62,556 bases of DNA from Saccoglossus kowalevskii (lineage: Eukaryota; Hemichordata; Enteropneusta; Harrimaniidae): positions 1-62,556 of the forward strand of contig NW_003156818.1 in assembly GCF_000003605.2 (NCBI RefSeq), given 5' to 3'. Made by a program: the position numbers and the translations under genes. Shown in pieces: positions 12,588 to 24,284 of this stretch (position 1 is the first letter of the stretch; every line of letters begins with the position of its first letter). The notes under the pieces are model-generated. The model was not told the origin of the DNA and did no database searches. It saw only the letters and a list, made by a program, of their open reading frames with translations.

Positions 12588-13254
12588 GTATTCCAATTCG
12601 CTCATACACCAGCTATCTAGGCTATATGTCGTGTATTCCAATTCACTCATACACCAGCTATCTAGGCTATATGTCGTGTATTCCAATTCACTAATACTCC
12701 AGCAATCTAGGCTATATGTCATGTATTCCAATTCACATATACACCAGATATCCAGGCTATATGTCGTGTATTCCAATTCACTCATACACCAGCTATCCAG
12801 GCTATATGTCGTGTATTCCAATTCACTCATACACCAGCTATCCAGGCTATATGTCGTGTATTCCAATTCACTCATACACCAGCTATCTAGGCTACATGTC
12901 GTGTATTCCAATTCACTCATACACCAGCTATCTAGGCTATATGTCGTGTATTCCAATTCACTCATACTCCAGCTATCTAGGCTATATGTCGTGTATTACA
13001 ATTCATTCATACACCAGCTATCTAGGCTACATGTCGTGTATTCCAATTCACTCATACACCAGCTATCTAGGCTATATGTCGTGTATTCCAATTCACTCAT
13101 ACACCAGCTATCTAGGCTATATGTCGTGTATTCCAATTCACTAATACTCCAGCTATCTAGGCTACATGTCGTGTATTCCAATTCACTAATACTCCAGCTA
13201 TCTAGGCTATATGTCGTGTATTCCAATTCACTCATACACCAGCTATCTAGGCTA

Positions 13255-14125
13255 TATGTCGTGTATTCCAATTCACTAATACTCCAGCTATCTAGGCTAC
13301 ATGTCGTGTATTCCAATTCACTAATACTCCAGCTATCCAGACTATATGTCGTATATTCCAATTCACTCATACGCCAGCTATCTAGGCTGTATGTCGTGTA
13401 TTCCAATTCACTCATACACCAGCTATTCAGGCTATATGTCGTGTATTCCAATTCACTCATACACCAGCTATCTAGGCTATATGTCGTGTATTCCAATTCA
13501 CTCATACACCAGCTATCTAGGCTATATGTCGTGTATTCCAATTCACTCATACACCAGCTATCCAGGCTATATGTCGTGTATTCCAATTCACTCATACACC
13601 AGCTATCCAGGCTATATATCGTGTATTCCAATTCACTCATACACCAGCTATCTAGGCTACATGTCGTGTATTCGAATTCACTCATACACCAGCTATCTAG
13701 GCTATATGTCGTGTATTCCAATTCACTCATACTCCAGCTATTTAGGCTATATGTCGTGTATTACAATTCATTCATACACCAGCTATCTAGGCTACATGTC
13801 GTGTATTCCAATTCACTCATACACCAGCTATCTAGGCTATATGTCATGTATTCCAATTCACTAATACTCCAGCTATCTAGGCTATATGTCGTGGATTCCA
13901 ATTCACTCATACACCAGCTATCTAGGCTACATGTCGTGTATTCCAATTCACTCATACACCAGCTATCTAGGCTATATGTCGTGTATTCCAATTCACTCAT
14001 ACACCAGCTATCTAGGCTATATGTCGTGTATTCCAATTCACTAATACTCCAGCTATCTAGGCTACATGTCGTGTATTCCAATTCACTAATACTCCAGCTA
14101 TCCAGACTATATGTCGTGTATTCCA
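13255..14125. repeat. 0.87-kb block repeated at about 59506-60376
   Basis: Offset 46251 bp. Shared marks include CTATTCAGG, CTATATATCG, GTATTCGAATTC (an EcoRI site made by a different substitution), CTATTTAGG and TGGATTCC. Part of the block also lies at 57.2-57.7 kb. Confidence 0.87.
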
Positions 14126-15005
14126 ATTCACTCATACGCCAGCTATCTAGGCTATATGTTGTGTATTCCAATTCACTCATACACCAGCTATCCAGGCTAT
14201 ATGTCGTGTATTCCAATTCACTCATACACCAGCTATCTAGGCTATATGTCGTGTATTCCAATTCACTCATACACCAGCTATCCAGGCTATATGTCGTGTA
14301 TTCCAATTCACTCATACACCAGCTATCCAGGCTATATGTCGTGTATTCCAATTCACTCATACACCAGCTATCTAGGCTATATGTCGTGTATTCCAATTCA
14401 CTCATACACCAGCTATCTAGGCTATATGTCGTGTATTCCAATTCACTAATACTCCAGCAATCTAGGCTATATGTCATGTATTCCAATTCACTCATACACC
14501 AGCTATCCAGGCTATATGTCGTGTATTCCAATTCACTCATACACCAGCTATCTAGGCTATATGTCGTGTATTCCAATTCACTCATACACCAGATATCCAG
14601 GCTATATGTCGTGTATTCCAATTCACTCATACACCAGCTATCCAGGCTATATGTCGTGTATTCCAATTCACTCATACACCAGCTATCTAGGCTATATGTC
14701 GTGTATTCCAATTCACTCATACACCAGCTATCTAGGCTATATGTCGTGTATTCCAATTCACTAATACTCCAGCAATCTAGGCTATATGTCATGTATTCCA
14801 ATTCACTCATACACCAGCTATCCAGGCTATATGTCGTGTATTCCAATTCACTCATACACCAGCTATCCAGGCTATATGTCGTGTATTCCAATTCACTCAT
14901 ACACCAGCTATCCAGGCTATATATCGTGTATTCCAATTCACTCATACACCAGTTATCTAGGCTACATGTCGTGTATTCCAATTCACTCATACACCAGCTA
15001 TCTAG

Positions 15006-15930
15006 GACATATATGTCGTGTATTCCAATTCACTCATACACCAGCTATCCAGGCTATAAGTCGTGTATGCAATTCATTCATACACCAGCTATCTAGGGTA
15101 CATGTCGAGTATTCCAATTCAATCATACACCAGCTATCTAGGATATATGTCGTGTATTCCAATTCACTCATACTCCAGATATCTAGGCTATATGTCGTGT
15201 ATTACAATTCATTCATACACCAGCTATCTAGGATACATGTTGTGTATTCAATTCACTCATACACCAGCTATCTAGGCTATATGTCGTGTATTCCAATTCA
15301 GAATACTCCAGCTATATAGGCTATATGTCGTGTATTCCAATTCACTCATACACCAGCTATATAGGCTACATGTCATGTATTCCAATTCATTCATACACCA
15401 GCTATGTAGGTTATATGTTGTGTATTACAATTCAATCATACTCCAGATATGTAGGGTATATGTTGTGTATTCCAATTCACTCATACACCAGCTATCTAGG
15501 GTATATGTCGTGTATTCCAATTCAATAATACTCCAGCAATTTAGGCTATATGTCATGTATTCCAATTCACTCATACACCAGCTATCCAGGCTATATGTCG
15601 TGTATTCCAATTCACTCATACACCAGCTATCCAGGATATATGTCGTGTATTCCAATTCACTCATACACCAGCTATTTAGGCTATATGTCGTGTATTCCAA
15701 TTCACTCATACACCAGCTATGCAGGATATATGTCGTGTATTCCAATTCAGTAATACACCAGCAATGTAGGATATATGTCATGTATTCCAATTCACTCATA
15801 CACCAGCTATCCAGGATATATGTCGTGTATTCCAATTCACTCATACACCAGCTATCCAGGCGATATGTCGTGTATTCCAATTCACTCATATACCAGCTAT
15901 GTAGGCTATATGTCGTGTATTACAATTCAT
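15006..15930. repeat. Divergent island of satellite monomers
   Basis: About 20 monomers carry many private changes: GGACATATATG, GTATGCAATTC, AGGGTACATGTCGAG, CTAGGATATATG, CCAGATATCTAGG, GGATACATGTTG, ATTCAGAATACTCC, CTATATAGG, CTATGTAGG and repeated GGATATATG. Four indels (+2, -1, -1, -1) fall between 15006 and 15298. Both flanks return to ordinary monomers. It remains recognisable satellite in the same orientation. Confidence 0.85.
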
Positions 15931-16546
15931 TCATACACCAGCTATCTAGGCTACATGTCGTGTATTCCAATTCACTCATACACCAGCTATATAGGCTATA
16001 TGTCGTGTATTCCAATTCACTCATACTCCAGCTATCTAGGCTATATGTCGTGTATTCCAATTCACTCATACACCAGCTATCTAGGCTACATGTCGTGTAT
16101 TCCAATTCACTCATATACCAGCTATCTAGGCTATATGTCGTGTATTCCAATTCACTCATACACCAGCTATCTAGGCTACATGTCGTGTATTCCAATTCAC
16201 TCATACACCAGCTATCTAGGCTACATGTCGTGTATTCCAATTCACTCATACACCAGCTATCTAGGCTATATGTTGTGTATTCCAATTCACTCATACACCA
16301 GCTATCTAGGCTATATGTCGTGTATTACAATTCATTCATACACCAGCTATCTAGGCTACATGTCGTGTATTCCAATTCACTCATACACCAGCTATCTAGG
16401 CTATATGTCGTGTATTACAATTCACTAATACTCCAGCTATCTAGGCTATATGTCGTGTATTCCAATTCACTCATACACCAGCTATCTAGGCTACATGTCG
16501 TGTATTCCAATTCACTCATACACCAGCTATCTAGGCTATATGTCGT

Positions 16547-17040
16547 ATATTCCAATTCACTCTTGCTCTAGCAATCTGAGCTATATGTCGTGCATTCCAA
16601 TTCACTCATACACCAGCTATCCAGACTATATGTCGTATATTCCAATTCACTCATACGCCAGCTATCTAGGCTATATGTTGTGTATTCCAATTCACTCATA
16701 CACCAGCTATCTAGGCTATATGTCGTGTATTACAATTCATTCATACACCAGCTATCTAGGCTACATGTCGTGTATTCCAATTCACTCATACACCAGCTAT
16801 CTAGGCTATATGTCGTGTATTACAATTCACTAATACTCCAGCTATCTAGGCTATATGTCGTGTATTCCAATTCACTCATACACCAGCTATCTAGGCTATA
16901 TGTCGTATATTCCAATTCACTCTTGCTCTAGCAATCTGAGCTATATGTCGTGCATTCCAATTCACTCATACACCAGCTATCCAGACTATATGTCGTATAT
17001 TCCAATCACTCATACGCCAGCTATCTAGGCTATATGTCGT
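16547..17040. repeat. CTTGCTCC cassettes E3 and E4, 360 bp apart
   Basis: Two complete cassettes start at 16547 and 16907, eight monomers apart. Both read GCTCTAGCAAT, which puts a TAG into the otherwise stop-free forward frame. The third monomer of E4 has lost one T (CCAATCACTC at about 17006). Confidence 0.88.
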
Positions 17041-17628
17041 GTATTCCAATTCACTCATACACCAGCTATCTAGGCTACATGTCGTGTATTCCAATTCACT
17101 CATACACCAGCTATCCAGACTATATGTCGTATATTCCAATTTACTCATACGCCAGCTATCTAGGCTATATGTCGTGTATTCCAATTCACTCATACACCAG
17201 CTATCCAGGCTATATGTCGTGTATTCCAATTCACTCATACACCAGCTATCTAGGCTATATGTCGTGTATTCCAATTCACTCATACACCAGCTATCCAGGC
17301 TATATGTCGTGTATTCCAATTCACTCATACACCAGCTATCCAGGCTATATGTCGTGTATTCCAATTCACTCATACACCAGCAATCTAGGCTATATGTCAT
17401 GTATTCCAATTCACTCATACACCAGCTATCCAGGCTATATGTCGTGTATTCCAATTCACTCATACACCAGCTATCCAGGCTATATGTCGTGTATTCAATT
17501 CACTCATAACACCAGCTATCTAGGCTACATGTCGTGTATTCCAATTCACTCATACACCAGCTATCTAGGCTATATTTCGTGTATTCCAATTCACTCATAC
17601 TCCAGCTATCTAGGCTATATGTCGTGTA

Positions 17629-18660
17629 TTACAATTCACTCATACACCAGCTATCTAGGCTACATGTCGTGTATTCCAATTCACTCATACACCAGCTATC
17701 TAGGCTATATGTCGTGTATTCCAATTCACTAATACTCCAGCTATCTAGGCTATATGTCGTGTATTCCAATTCACTCATACACCAGCTATCTAGGCTATAT
17801 GTCGTGTATTCCAATTCACTAATACTCCAGCTATCTAGGCTACATGTCGTGTATTCCAATTCACTAATACACCAGCTATATAGGCTATATGTCGTGTATT
17901 CCAATTCACTCATACACCAGCTATCTAGGCTATATGTCGTGTATTCCAATTCACTAATACTCCAGCTATCTAGGCTATATGTCGTGTATTCCAATTCACT
18001 CATACACCAGCTATCTAGGCTACATGTCGTGTATTCCAATTCACTCATACACCAGCTATCTAGGCTATATGTCGTGTATTCCAATTCACTAATACTCCAG
18101 CTATCTAGGCTATATGTCGTGTATTCCAATTCACTCATACACCAGCTATCTAGGCTACATGTCGTGTATTCCAATTCACTCATACACCAGCTATCTAGGC
18201 TATATGTCGTATATTCCAATTCACTCTTGCTCCATCAATCTGAGCCGTATGTCGTGCATTCCAATTCACTCATACACCAGCTATCCAGACTATATGTCGT
18301 ATATTCCAATTCACTCATACGCCAGCTATCTAGGCTATATGTCGTGTATTCCAATTCACTCATACACCAGCTATCCAGGCTATATGTCGTGTATTCCAAT
18401 TCACTCATACACCAGCTATCTAGGCTGTATGTCGTGTATTCCAATTCACTCATACACCAGCTATCCAGGCTATATGTCGTGTATTCCAATTCACTAATAC
18501 TCCAGCAATCTAGGCTATATGTCATGTATTCCAATTCACTCATACACCAGCTATCCAGGCTATATGTCGTGTATTTCAATTCACTCATACACCAGCTATC
18601 TAGGCTATATGTCGTGTATTCCAATTCACTCATATACCAGCTATCTAGGCTACATGTCGT
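17629..18660. repeat. 1.0-kb block repeated at about 22934-24050
   Basis: Shared marks are TATTACAATTCACTC and CCATCAATCTGAGCCG. The offset changes from 5305 to 5395 bp inside the block, so the left copy is two monomers shorter. The loss coincides with a hybrid monomer at about 17865. Confidence 0.85.
18211..18345. repeat. CTTGCTCC cassette E5
   Basis: Carries CCATCAATCTGAGCCGTATG, found only here and in E7, tying the 17.6-18.6 and 22.9-24.0 kb blocks together. Confidence 0.88.
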
Positions 18661-18705
18661 GTATTCCAATTCACTCATACACCATCTATCCAGGCTATAT
18701 GTCGT

Positions 18706-18885
18706 GAATTACAATTCAGTCATACACCATCTATCTAGGCTATATGTCGTGAATTCCAATTTACTAATACACCAGCTATCTAGGCTATATGCCGTGAATT
18801 CCAATTCACTCATACACCAGCTATCTAGGCTATATGTCGTGAATTCCAATTCACTCATACACCAGCTATCCAGGCTATATGTCGT
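18706..18885. repeat. EcoRI-type cassette N6, beta haplotype
   Basis: Four GAATT monomers. ATGCCGTG (T-to-C at base 42) before the third is shared only with N7, 1929 bp away. The AGCAATGTAGG monomer downstream (about 18956) is also shared with N7. Confidence 0.9.
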
Positions 18886-19904
18886 GTATTCCAATTCACT
18901 CATACACCAGCTATCTAGGCTATATGTCGTGTATTCCAATTCACTAATACTCCAGCAATGTAGGCTATATGTCATGTATTCCAATTCACTCATACACCAG
19001 CTATCCAGGCTATATGTCGTGTATTCCAATTCACTCATACACCAGCTATCCAGGCTATATGTCGTGTATTCCAATTCACTCATACACCAGCTATCTAGGC
19101 TATATGTCGTGTATTCCAATTCACTCATACACCAGCTATCCAGGCTATATGTCGTGTATTCCAATTCACTAATACTCCAGCAATCTAGGCTATATGTCAT
19201 GTATTCCAATTCACTCATACACCAGCTATCCAGGCTATATGTCGTGTATTCCAATTCACTCATACACCAGCTATCCAGGCGATATGTCGTGTATTCCAAT
19301 TCACTCATACACCAGCTATCTAGGCTATATGTCGTGTATTCCAATTCACTCATACACCAGCTATCTAGGCTATATGTCGTGTATTCCAATTCACTAATAC
19401 TCCAGCAATCTGGGCTATATGTCATGTATTCCAATTCACTCATACACCAGCTATCCAGGCTATATGTCGTGTATTCCAATTCACTCATACACCAGCTATC
19501 CAGGCTATATGTCGTGTATTCCAATTCACTCATACACCAGCTATCTAGGCTACATGTCGTGTATTCCAATTCACTCATACTCCAGCTATCTAGGCTATAT
19601 GTCGTGTATTACAATTCATTCATACACCAGCTATCTAGGCTACATGTCGTGTATTCCAATTCACTCATACACCAGCTATATAGGCTATATGTCGTGTATT
19701 CCAATTCACTCATACTCCAGCTATCTAGGCTATATGTCGTGTATTCCAATTCACTCATACACCAGCTATCTAGGCTACATGTCGTGTATTCCAATTCACT
19801 CATACACCAGCTATCTAGGCTATATGTCGTGTATTCCAATTCACTCATACACCAGCTATCTAGGCTATATGTCGTGTATTCCAATTCACTAAAACTCCAG
19901 CTAT
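18706..19904. repeat. 1.2-kb block repeated at about 46917-48115
   Basis: Cassette N6 with its downstream monomers matches N13 at an offset of 28211 bp throughout, including the rare TAAAACTCC (19889 and 48100), CTATATAGG and GCGATATG monomers. 28211 equals 627 monomers minus 4, which is the net of the small indels listed between the copies. The first part also recurs from 20635 and from 49843. Confidence 0.88.
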
Positions 19905-19965
19905 CTAGGCTATATGTCGTGTATTCCAATTCACTCATACACCAGCTATCTAGGCTATATGTCGT

Positions 19966-20055
19966 ATATTCCAATTCACTCTTGCTCCAGCAATCTGAGC
20001 TATATGTCGTGCATTCCAATTCACTCATACACCAGCTATCCAGGCTATATGTCGT
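19966..20055. repeat. Broken CTTGCTCC cassette E6
   Basis: The first monomer is normal. The second starts GCATTCC but ends CCAGGCTATATG instead of CCAGACTATATG, and the CATACGCC monomer is absent. This is the only copy in which the three-monomer order fails. The change falls inside the second monomer. Confidence 0.87.
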
Positions 20056-20634
20056 GTATTCCAATTCACTCATACACCAGCTATCTAGGCTATATGTCGT
20101 GTATTCCAATTCACTCATACACCAGCTTATCAGGCTATATGTCGTGTATTCCAATTCACTCATACACCAGCTATACAGGCTATATGTCGTGTATTCCAAT
20201 TCACTCATACACCAGCTATCTAGGCTACATGTGTATTCCAATTCACTCATACACCAGCTATCTAGGCTACATGTCGTGTATTCCAATTCACTCATACACC
20301 AGCTATCTAGGCTATATGTCGTGTATTCCAATTCACTCATACACCAGCTATCTAGGCTATATGTCGGGTATTCCAATTCACTCATACACCAGCTATCCAG
20401 GCTATATGTCGTGTATTCCAATTCACTCATACACCAGCTATCTAGGCTATATGTCGTGTATTCCAATTCACTCATACACCAGCTATCCAGGCTATATGTC
20501 GTGTATTCCAATTCACTCATACACCAGCTATCCAGGCTATATGTCGTGTATTCCAATTCACTCATACACCAGCTATCTAGGCTACATGTGTATTCCAATT
20601 CACTCATACACCAGCTATCTAGGCTATATGTCGT

Positions 20635-20814
20635 GAATTACAATTCAGTCATACACCATCTATCTAGGCTATATGTCGTGAATTCCAATTTACTAATACA
20701 CCAGCTATCTAGGCTATATGCCGTGAATTCCAATTCACTCATACACCAGCTATCTAGGCTATATGTCGTGAATTCCAATTCACTCATACACCAGCTATCC
20801 AGGCTATATGTCGT
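20635..20814. repeat. EcoRI-type cassette N7, beta haplotype without its leader
   Basis: Matches N6 including ATGCCGTG and the AGCAATGTAGG monomer. The monomer before it is an ordinary CCAGCTATCTAGG type, not the CCATCTATCC leader that precedes the other sixteen. The left edge of a duplicated block is therefore probably here. The offset of 1929 bp equals 43 monomers minus the two 3-bp deletions at 20229 and 20586. Confidence 0.88.
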
Positions 20815-21804
20815 GTATTCCAATTCACTCATACACCAGCTATCTAGGCTATATGTCGTGTATTCCAATTCACTAATACTCCAGCAATGTAGGCTATATG
20901 TCATGTATTCCAATTCACTCATACACCAGCTATCCAGGCTATATGTCGTGTATTCCAATTCACTCATACACCAGCTATCCAGGCTATATGTCGTGTATTC
21001 CAATTCACTCATACACCAGCTATCTAGGCTATATGTCGTGTATTCCAATTCACTCATACACCAGCTATCCAGGCTATATGTCGTGTATTCCAATTCACTA
21101 ATACTCCAGCAATCTAGGCTATATGTCATGTATTCCAATTCACTCATACACCAGCTATCCAGGCTATATGTCGTGTATTCCAATTCACTCATACACCAGC
21201 TATCCAGGCGATATGTCGTGTATTCCAATTCACTCATACACCAGCTATCTAGGCTATATGTCGTGTATTCCAATTCACTCATACACCAGCTATCTAGGCT
21301 ATATGTCGTGTATTCCAATTCACTCATACACCAGCTATCTAGGCTATATGTCGTTTATTCCAATTCACTAATACTCCAGCAATCTGGGCTATATGTCATG
21401 TATTCCAATTCACTCATACACCAGCTATCCAGGCTATATGTCGTGTATTCCAATTCACTCATACACCAGCTATCTAGGCTATATGTCGTGTATTCCAATT
21501 CACTCATACACCAGCTATCCAGGCTATATGTCGTGTATTCCAATGCACTCATACACCAGCTATCTAGGCTATATGTCGTGTATTCCAATTCACTCATACA
21601 CCAGCTATCCAGGCTATATGTCGTGTATTCCAATTCACTCATACACCAGCTATCTAGGCTATATGTCGTGTATTCCAATTCACTAATACTCCAGCAATCT
21701 AGGCTATATGTCATGTATTCCAATTCACTCATACACCAGCTATCCAGGCTATATGTCGTGTATTCCAATTCACTCATACACCAGCTATCCAGGCTATATG
21801 TCGT

Positions 21805-21894
21805 GAATTCCAATTCACTCATACACCAGCTATCTAGGCTATATGTCGTGAATTCCAATTCACTCATACACCAGCTATCCAGGCTATATGTCGT
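21805..21894. repeat. GAATTC dimer, copy 4
   Basis: Both monomers carry GAATTC. The follower is an ordinary GTATTCCAATTC monomer, so it differs from copies 2, 3 and 6. Confidence 0.87.
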
Positions 21895-23605
21895 GTATTC
21901 CAATTCACTCATACACCAGCTATCTAGGCTATATGTCGTGTATTCCAATTCACTAATACTCCAGCAATCTAGGCTATATGTCATGTATTCCAATTCACTC
22001 ATACACCAGCTATCCAAGCTATATGTCGTGTATTCCAATTCACTCATACACCAGCTATCCAGGCTATATGTCGTGTATTCCAATTCACTCATACACCAGC
22101 TATCTAGGCTATATGTCGTGTATTTCAATTCACTCATACACCAGCTATCCAGGCTATATGTCGTTTATTCCAATTCACTAATACTCCAGCAATCTAGGGC
22201 TATATGTCATGTATTCCAATTCACTCATACACCAGCTATCCAGGCTATATGTCGTGTATTCCAATTCACTCATACACCAGCTAACTAGGCTATATGTCGT
22301 GTATTCCAATTCACTCATACACCAGCTATCTAGGCTATATGTCGTGTATTCCAATTCACTAATACTCCAGCAATCTGGGCTATATGTCATGTATTCCAAT
22401 TCACTCATACACCAGCTATCCAGGCTATATGTCGTGTATTCCAATTCACTCATACACCAGCTATCCAGGCTATATGTCGTGTATTCCAATTCACTCATAC
22501 ACCAGCTAGCTAGGCTACATGTCGTGTATTCCAATTCACTCATACACCAGCTATCTAGGCTATATGTCGTGTATTCCAATTCACTCATACTCCAGCTATC
22601 TAGGCTATATGTCGTGTATTACAATTCATTCATACACCAGCTATCTAGGCTACATGTCGTGTATTCCAATTCACTCATACACCAGCTATCTAGGCTATAT
22701 GTCGTGTATTCCAATTCACTCATACACCAGCTATCTAGGCTATATGTCGTGTATTCCAATTCACTCATATACCAGCTATCCAGGCTATATGTCGTGTATT
22801 CCAATTCACTCATACACCAGCTATCTAGGCTACATGTCGTGTATTCCAATTCACTCATACACCAGCTATCTAGGCTATATGTCGTGTATTCCAATTCACT
22901 CATACTCCAGCTATCTAGGCTATATGTCGTGTATTACAATTCACTCATACACCAGCTATCTAGGCTACATGTCGTGTATTCCAATTCACTCATACACCAG
23001 CTATCTAGGCTATATGTCGTGTATTCCAATTCACTAATACTCCAGCTATCTAGGCTGTATGTCGTGTATTCCAATTCACTCATACACCAGCTATCTAGGC
23101 TATATGTCGTGTATTCCAATTCACTAATACTCCAGCTATCTAGGCTACATGTCGTGTATTCCAATTCACTAATACTCCAGCTATCTAGGCTATATGTCGT
23201 GTATTCCAATTCACTCATACACCAGCTATCTAGGCTACATGTCGTGTATTCCAATTCACTCATACACCAGCTATATAGGCTATATGTCGTGTATTCCAAT
23301 TCACTCATACACCAGCTATCTAGGCTATATGTCGTGTATTCCAATTCACCAATACTCCAGCTATCTAGGCTATATGTCGTGTATTCCAATTCACTCATAC
23401 ACCAGCTATCTAGGCTACATGTCGTGTATTCCAATTCACTCATACACCAGCTATCTAGGCTATATGTCGTGTATTCCAATTCACTAATACTCCAGCTATC
23501 TAGGCTATATGTCGTGTATTCCAATTCACTCATACACCAGCTATCTAGGCTACATGTCGTGTATTCCAATTCACTCATACACCAGCTATCTAGGCTATAT
23601 GTCGT

Positions 23606-23740
23606 ATATTCCAATTCACTCTTGCTCCATCAATCTGAGCCGTATGTCGTGCATTCCAATTCACTCATACACCAGCTATCCAGACTATATGTCGTATATT
23701 CCAATTCACTCATACGCCAGCTATCTAGGCTATATGTCGT
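23606..23740. repeat. CTTGCTCC cassette E7
   Basis: Complete. It shares CCATCAATCTGAGCCGTATG with E5, 5395 bp upstream. Confidence 0.88.
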
Positions 23741-24145
23741 GTATTCCAATTCACTCATACACCAGCTATCCAGGCTATATGTCGTGTATTCCAATTCACT
23801 CATACACCAGCTATCTAGGCTGTATGTCGTGTATTCCAATTCACTCATACACCAGCTATCCAGGCTATATGTCGTGTATTCCAATTCACTAATACTCCAG
23901 CAATCTAGGCTATATGTCATGTATTCCAATTCACTCATACACCAGCTATCCAGGCTATATGTCGTGTATTTCAATTCACTCATACACCAGCTATCTTGGC
24001 TATATGTCGTGTATTCCAATTCACTCATACTGCAGCTATCTAGGCTATATGTCATGTATTCCAATTCACTTATACACCAGCTATCTAGGCTACATGTCGT
24101 GTATTCCAATTCACTCATACACCAGCTATCTAGGCTATATGTCGT

Positions 24146-24284
24146 ATATTCCAATTCACTCTTGCTCCAGCAATCTGAGCTATATGTCGTGCATTCCAAT
24201 TTCACTCATACACCCAGCTATCCAGACTATATGTCGTAATATTCCAATTCACTCATACGCCAGCTATCTAGGCTAATATGTCGT
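24146..24284. repeat. CTTGCTCC cassette E8 with four extra bases
   Basis: Complete order but 139 bp long: extra T at about 24200 (CCAATTTCAC), extra C at about 24214 (CACCCAGC), extra A at about 24239 (CGTAATATT) and extra A at about 24275 (GCTAATATG). No other cassette carries any of these. Confidence 0.88.

Noticed and set aside
15006-15930. Transposon insertion or a non-satellite segment
   Set aside because: Despite many changes, each 45-bp unit still aligns to the monomer and phase is kept apart from small indels. No terminal repeats, target-site duplication or coding remnant is seen.
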